A program made the position numbers and the translations under genes. 64,000 bases of DNA from Mucor racemosus (Eukaryota; Mucoromycota; Mucoromycetes; Mucorales; Mucoraceae). Location: the NCBI GenBank assembly GCA_027405735.1, contig JAPEHQ010000002.1:3236501-3300500 (forward strand), in the 5' to 3' direction. How positions within the stretch are numbered: the stretch's first letter is position 1; every line of letters starts with the position of its first letter. The notes beneath the pieces were generated by a model. It searched no databases. It was given only the letters and a program-made list of their open reading frames with translations, and was not told where the DNA came from. Shown here piece by piece: positions 59,592-64,000 of the stretch.

Positions 59592-59948
59592 TTATTGGTC
59601 CCACATTCGTAATGCATCTATAAAATCTTCTACTACTTTTAATGAATCTAATTTCTATAAAGACATACCAAGTGTCTATATTTGTATAAATGTATGTATA
59701 AATGCATTATGTATAAATGCATTATGTATAAATGCATTATGTATGTATTAATGTATGGAAAATACTTATCCAATAATATTGTAGTTTATATATACTTACT
59801 CTGAATGCATCTCTATCAGCAAAATAATTATAGTTTGAATTCTTACCATAGGAACTTGGATTTGAAGATGCATCGAACATCACACCCTTTATTGTTACAA
59901 AAATTGGCAATAAAGGATTTAATCCATCATATTTGATGAGGTAATTTA
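59592..59948 (-). pseudogene. Cytochrome b5-like heme/steroid-binding (MAPR/Dap1-type) fragment
   Basis: Two exons in phase, 59800-59948 and 59592-59654. They encode IKYDGLNPLLPIFVTIKGVM, FDASSNPSSYGKN, YNYFADRDAFR, then KLDSLKVVEDFIDALRMWDQ and stop. The pattern YDG-x2-P-x-LPI-x-V-x-IKG-x-x-FD...YG...Y-x-x-FA-x-RDA is that of membrane-associated progesterone-receptor/Dap1 domains. Upstream, the expected FT-x-x-x-L block appears only in another frame (DFTTLHNAS), and no first exon was found. The C-terminal part is much shorter than usual. It is probably a degenerate or partial gene; an unidentified remote first exon would change this. Confidence 0.5.
59696..59740 (+). repeat. 15-bp tandem repeat, three perfect units
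   Basis: GTATAAATGCATTAT repeated exactly at 59696, 59711 and 59726, within the intron of the cytochrome b5-like fragment. Confidence 0.9.
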
Positions 59949-60959
59949 CTAGCGTTATGCAATGTTGTAAAATCAAGTAATTTATCGTCATGTATATATA
60001 TATATATAAAACTTACAGTGACATTAGTTATTCATATATATAATATATTGTATATATATATATATATATATAAAGTGGTATCATATCAATCCTATATGAC
60101 CTAGATTAGAGCCTAACTCCGTATTGAAACAAGTTATTTTGGGATTACCCGAGGTTTTAGCCAAATCCGTACTTGTGGATTAGAGGTACAGATAACCTTA
60201 CATTTCTTTGTAACAGGTTAAATATAGTAGCTTTTTTACATGCATAATCGCTTTTGTTCATATGAGGCATTCGAAAATTTTCTCATTTACATTAGCATAG
60301 CCCCATACAGTGATGTTAGGGGCCTTTTGCTGGATATTTATCCGTTTATCTTGTTTATCAGATGATTTATACCTCTTTCTCTTACTGTTTAATGCAAAAC
60401 GAATTAAATCTCGATTCAACATTATTTATTCGATGATTGTAGTACCGAGCTTTATTACTAGAGAATCTTGTCTTTCTTGTATAGAAAAAAGGGCCAAGGT
60501 ATTCATCACCTGTTGAATTGTAGTGTTTTTTAATAAATCAAATCGTCATTAATTTACAATGATATAACAGATCAAATTTCTTGGTTTGCTTGTGTTACGA
60601 CTACATAAATCGCATCACTTTAAATATTCATCATTGCCATTGAATGACTCGATTAATTCAATGTTAACCAAAAGAAGCACATCTTTGTTCATTGATCTTT
60701 CCATCAAATGTTTATGAAAATTGATCATTTTACTGATTTATGCAAATAAACGGTAAAGGAAAGATACCGAAATGCATAGAAATTCGAGATATATTCGTTA
60801 TCAATTACTGCTCTCTTATTTTTTTTTCTCGCTAAAAATAAACGAAACCACATAATGCATTCAATATCAGGTGTAGGGAAAACCTTAAATACCACACCAT
60901 TATACACTAATCTCAAATTGCTACGTCCTTCTTGCTTGTAATATACATATTTATTCTGT
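59949..60959. other. Intergenic with AT microsatellites
   Basis: (TA)n at about 59992-60008 and 60050-60072. Short frames at 60310-60516 and 60725-60979 show no motif. The latter overlaps the last exon of the RPC37 gene on the same strand and is not supported. Confidence 0.5.
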
Positions 60960-61933
60960 TCAAGGTGATTTATGACCACTCAATTGATCAAGATATTCAG
61001 AATTACTTGTAGTACAATCCAACATATCTTTTGATGTAGAATACAACTTTTCACCCACTTTTTCAGCTTGAAGCGACTAAATTAAAAACACATGATTTTT
61101 TTTTAGTTTCCATGTTCAAGTGATTTACACTGTATTAAAACTTACATGTTCATCATAATATACGATAGGTTGCCAATCCTCTTCCTCAGCATTACGTACT
61201 GCCATGGAATATAAATTTCTACGCATATTACCATCACGTTCTGCGTTCTTTACAGATACCTGAACTGCTTGTGCTGTGTTGGGATCTGCGCCTCGTTTCT
61301 TTTCTTCTAACTTTTCTACATCTTGAATTCTCTTATTAGCAGCTTTCCACTTCTCATCAATCTTATCAATGTATTTGAATCCAGGTCTTAATTGAACTGT
61401 TGTATTAATAGGTGTCAAATGTAATTCCTCTATATATTCAAAAATCAATAAAACAGGTCAAATATAACGATTATTCATTTACCATCACGAATGACACCAA
61501 CGACATATTGTGTCTGTGAAGGTACATTAATAGAAGTCATTGTCATTTTATCTAATAATTCCTCCTCCTTCTTGGGTGCTTTATAATTGTTTCCCATACT
61601 TAATTCCTCTTCATGCTCTTCCATGCGTCTATCGTAAGCAGTTTTAATGGTCTTGTCATTGAGACCCATTGCAAAATCCTCACCACGCTCTGTACTGTAG
61701 TTGGTGGAACGGGTATCTAATGGTATATCCAATTCAACCATTTTTGCTTTAGGCTTTAAACGAGCTGCACTAGGCCCAGTTTTGCTACTGAAAGGTGTGG
61801 AGCGCATAGGATATTGAAACATGTACAAGTATTTGGTGAGTTCTGTAGTCAAATAGATGGGATATTCGGCCAAAACTTCGTCTTCTTCTTCTTCTCTTAA
61901 AACATGAGTGTTATTGTTATCGTGTTCTGACAT
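60960..61933 (-). CDS. RPC37: RNA polymerase III subunit RPC37 / POLR3E (Rpc5 family)
   Basis: Subunit of the Pol III initiation/termination subcomplex with Rpc53, in the nucleus (family knowledge). Exons 61483-61933, 61146-61429 and 60960-61076 give 852 nt, 283 aa, about the size of yeast Rpc37. Conserved text: YPIYLTTELTKYLYMFQYPM, RLKPKAKMVELDIPLDTRS, GEDFAMGLNDKTIKTAYDR, NVPSQTQYVVGVIRDGEELH and LTPINTTVQLRPGFKYID. The N-terminus is acidic. The last exon (SLQAEKVGEKLYST...NSEYLDQLSGHKSP) was recognised by its in-phase acceptor and a YLD-x-L ending similar to the family. Confidence 0.93.
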
Positions 61934-63006
61934 TTTTGCTTGCTTGTTGTATTTGATAGCCCAAAGCCTTTTTTTTTTTCCTAATAATTTTTTTCAATTT
62001 TTGGATCAAGGAGAGCTCCTGTGACCTTCTTCAAGTGACTTGTTGAACTCTTGTTTTGATAGACATGCTCCTGTTTACGCATTGCAAAACATTCCATTAT
62101 GCAATGAAAAATACTATAAACAAAGTGCAAAATATATTGGCAACCTTAGCTATCTCTTTCTGTGTTTTTTCTTACATTCAGTTGCTTGTTAGAGTCGATG
62201 GAAGTCGATGTATTGAAAACAACAAGTGAATTATACCTTGCAGTCAGAATATGAAACCTTGCACTTTAAAGGGTTTTAACTCATCCAAAAAATGGTTTTT
62301 TTTTCTATACTTTTTTGCGTAATGTGTACTAGCATGCTGTGTCTTTAATAATGTTTTTTATTAAATGATAACTCAAAAAATCATAAAGATATATCTTTTT
62401 TAAAAACGCATGTCAAATCGGTGTTCAAATATTGATCACCACTAACACCTTTCTTGTCTTGACATTTCCTGTAGTATCTCGAGGAGATATTGCTTTATAA
62501 AAACTGCTAAATTTACTCAACTTACTATAGCGCTTTATAGATATAAATAAAACATGTATCAAAACTCCCAAAATTAAAGCCCACAAGTAAACAATCAATC
62601 TATTTGTGGATTGAGTACAAAAATTCTACTCTTTAAAAGCGTTTTCAACCGCCAAATTAATGCCTTGATGTAAAATTTACTTCCCCGAGTCGAATTTAAC
62701 CCATAGCAAATGCTAGATACTTTTTCGATTCTACACAATACAACGGTATATGACATTAAACGTTAATTTTCATATAAATAGGATAAAAATACCCTAACAA
62801 TTTCGTAAAATACTAATAGCAAAACTTCCAATTACTAGAGTAAAACCATCTGATGAATATGCCAACACAAATCTGCTTTGTTTGCTGCTGATGTTGTGTG
62901 TGACTAGAATATCTCTCATTGTGTGGATTTATACTACACAAGAATTTTTCAAGCAAACTTGTGTAGTTTCTTCTTTTTTTTTCGTGTTGATACTTGAATA
63001 AACAAA
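61934..63006. other. Divergent intergenic region between RPC37 and the RRM gene
   Basis: Both promoters must lie here. Pyrimidine/T-rich stretches precede each start (61971-61982 and 62971-62986). No gene seen. Confidence 0.5.
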
Positions 63007-64000
63007 ATGTCGCAACCTCCACAACAATTACCACCAGGCGGTGTACCACCATTCAGTGGAAACAACGGACCACCACCACCTTTCCCTGGCAATATGCCAC
63101 CTAATGGATTTCCTGGTATGCCACCACAACACGGTGGCTTTCCAGGTGGACCACCACCACCACAAGGTCAATTTCCTCCTCCTCCAGGTGGAATGCAATT
63201 TACTCCAGGTGTCCCAGTTGCAGCTGCACCAGCTGCACCATCTGGTACAGTAAATGGAATTCCTGTTGCTAAGCAACCACTCAATACAACTCCTAGTAGA
63301 ACAGTTTATGTTAGCAACCTTAATGAAAAAGTTAAATTAGATGGTTAGATAAATTCACAAAAATTCTAAGCTTTTATATCGTTAACGTTTTTTTAATATA
63401 GTTTTGAAAAATTCTTTACGTACATTGTTTAAACAATTTGGTGATGTTCTCGATGTTGTTGCTCATCAAAATATTCGTATGCGTGGACAAGCATTCGTCG
63501 CGTTCCCTGATGAGGAAAGTGCAGAAAAAGCCATCAAGGAATTACAACATTTCAGCTTGTACGATAAACCAATGGTGCTTCAATTTGCTCGCAATAAATC
63601 TGATGTACATGCTAAATCTGATGGTGATTATGATTCACATTATAAGCAACGTATGGCCAAAAAGGAAGAAGTTTCCAAGATGCCTCTTCCTGGATCTCAC
63701 AAACCAACATTCAAAGCTAGTAGACCTCAACAGAGTAAGTATTATATATATATATATGTATATACATATGTACTTGTCAAATATATTGACATTATTTTAT
63801 AGAATCTACACACTTTAATCCTACAGCTAATATTCCAGATGAATATTTACCTCCCAACAATATTCTTTTCTTGCAAAAATTACCAGAAACCATCACTCAA
63901 CAGCAACTTGTGGAGCTTTTCCAACGTTTCCCTGGTTTCAGAGAAGTTCGTATGATTCCTACAAAGAAATCAATTGCATTTGTTGAATACGATAATGAAC
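63007..64000 (+). CDS. U1A/U2B''-like spliceosomal RRM protein (5' part, runs off window end)
   Basis: Exons 63007-63343, 63402-63734 and 63803 to beyond the window. The first ~95 residues are Pro/Gly/Gln-rich (PPPPFPGNMPPNGFPGMPP). RRM1 starts at about 98: RNP2 VYVSNL, then LKNSLRTLFKQFGDVLDVV and RNP1 RGQAFVAF, and it ends KPMVLQFARNKSD, all typical of the U1A/U2B''/SNF clade that binds U1 or U2 snRNA stem-loops. A linker follows with HYKQRMAKKEE. RRM2 begins in exon 3 with ILFLQKLPETITQQQLVELF and KKSIAFVEYDNE. The Pro-rich N-terminal extension is unusual, because U1A starts close to RRM1. Whether it serves U1, U2 or both cannot be told. Confidence 0.9.

Noticed and set aside
60725..60979. 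84-residue minus-strand frame
   Set aside because: It begins just inside the last exon of the RPC37 gene, in a different reading, and has no motif; it is best explained as 3' flank.

Overview
The window looks like AT-rich nuclear DNA of an early-diverging fungus, most likely a Mucoromycota (Mucorales-type) species. The evidence is: short GT/AG introns splitting most genes, two ribosomal-protein genes whose first exon is only the ATG, a fungal-length tropomyosin (161 aa), an eisosome Pil1/Lsp1 protein, F-box proteins of a type I associate with Mucorales, and a CHD6-9/CHD7-like remodeller of a class I recall as absent from ascomycete yeasts. The species cannot be named from the sequence alone.

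Layout. 1-1.4 kb: 5' part of an HSP90 gene (minus) with a heat-shock element upstream. 2.3-3.3 kb: a broken F-box gene, paralogous to the intact one at 11.4-12.8 kb. 5.0-9.3 kb: a four-exon gene for a large DEDDy (RNase D-like) exonuclease with a Cys-rich N-terminal domain, interrupted by a single-base frameshift in an A8 run. 12.9-19.4 kb: compact housekeeping block (RPL35, kelch-BTB protein, RPL43, tropomyosin, membrane-anchored SRPBCC protein). 19.5-27.6 kb: gene-poor, repeat-rich. 27.6-47 kb: second genic block (TAM41, small secreted Cys protein, two small membrane proteins, PQ-loop transporter-like protein, an unknown 419-aa protein, and the 1961-aa CHD remodeller). 47.5-53.8 kb: second repeat-rich segment. 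54.5-64 kb: third genic block (Pil1-like, GPN2, small zinc-type protein, degenerate cytochrome b5-like fragment, RPC37/POLR3E subunit of RNA polymerase III, and the 5' part of a U1A/U2B''-like RRM protein running off the end).

The repeat segments are the least ordinary part. Four partial copies of one old family (A 21.1-22.4 kb, D 23.9-25.2 kb, B 47.5-50.5 kb, C 51.7-53.8 kb) can be aligned by eye. They carry the same decayed peptides, including a WD40-like motif and a basic C-terminal block. Comparing copies exposes insertions with TG...CA ends and target-site duplications. These are solo-LTR-like elements at 48001-48675 (TSD ACAA), 24441-25009 (CTATT) and 23951-24305 (CATTC). A short relative of the second sits at 51306-51526 (TTAGT). 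Three of the four are supported by an empty site in another copy.

Functionally the genes are ordinary, independent eukaryotic units (translation, chaperone, cytoskeleton, mitochondrial lipid synthesis, chromatin, RNA polymerase assembly, splicing). No operon-like system or biosynthetic cluster is visible. Every exon model for a complete multi-exon gene was checked for reading-frame closure, and all close except the frameshifted exonuclease gene.
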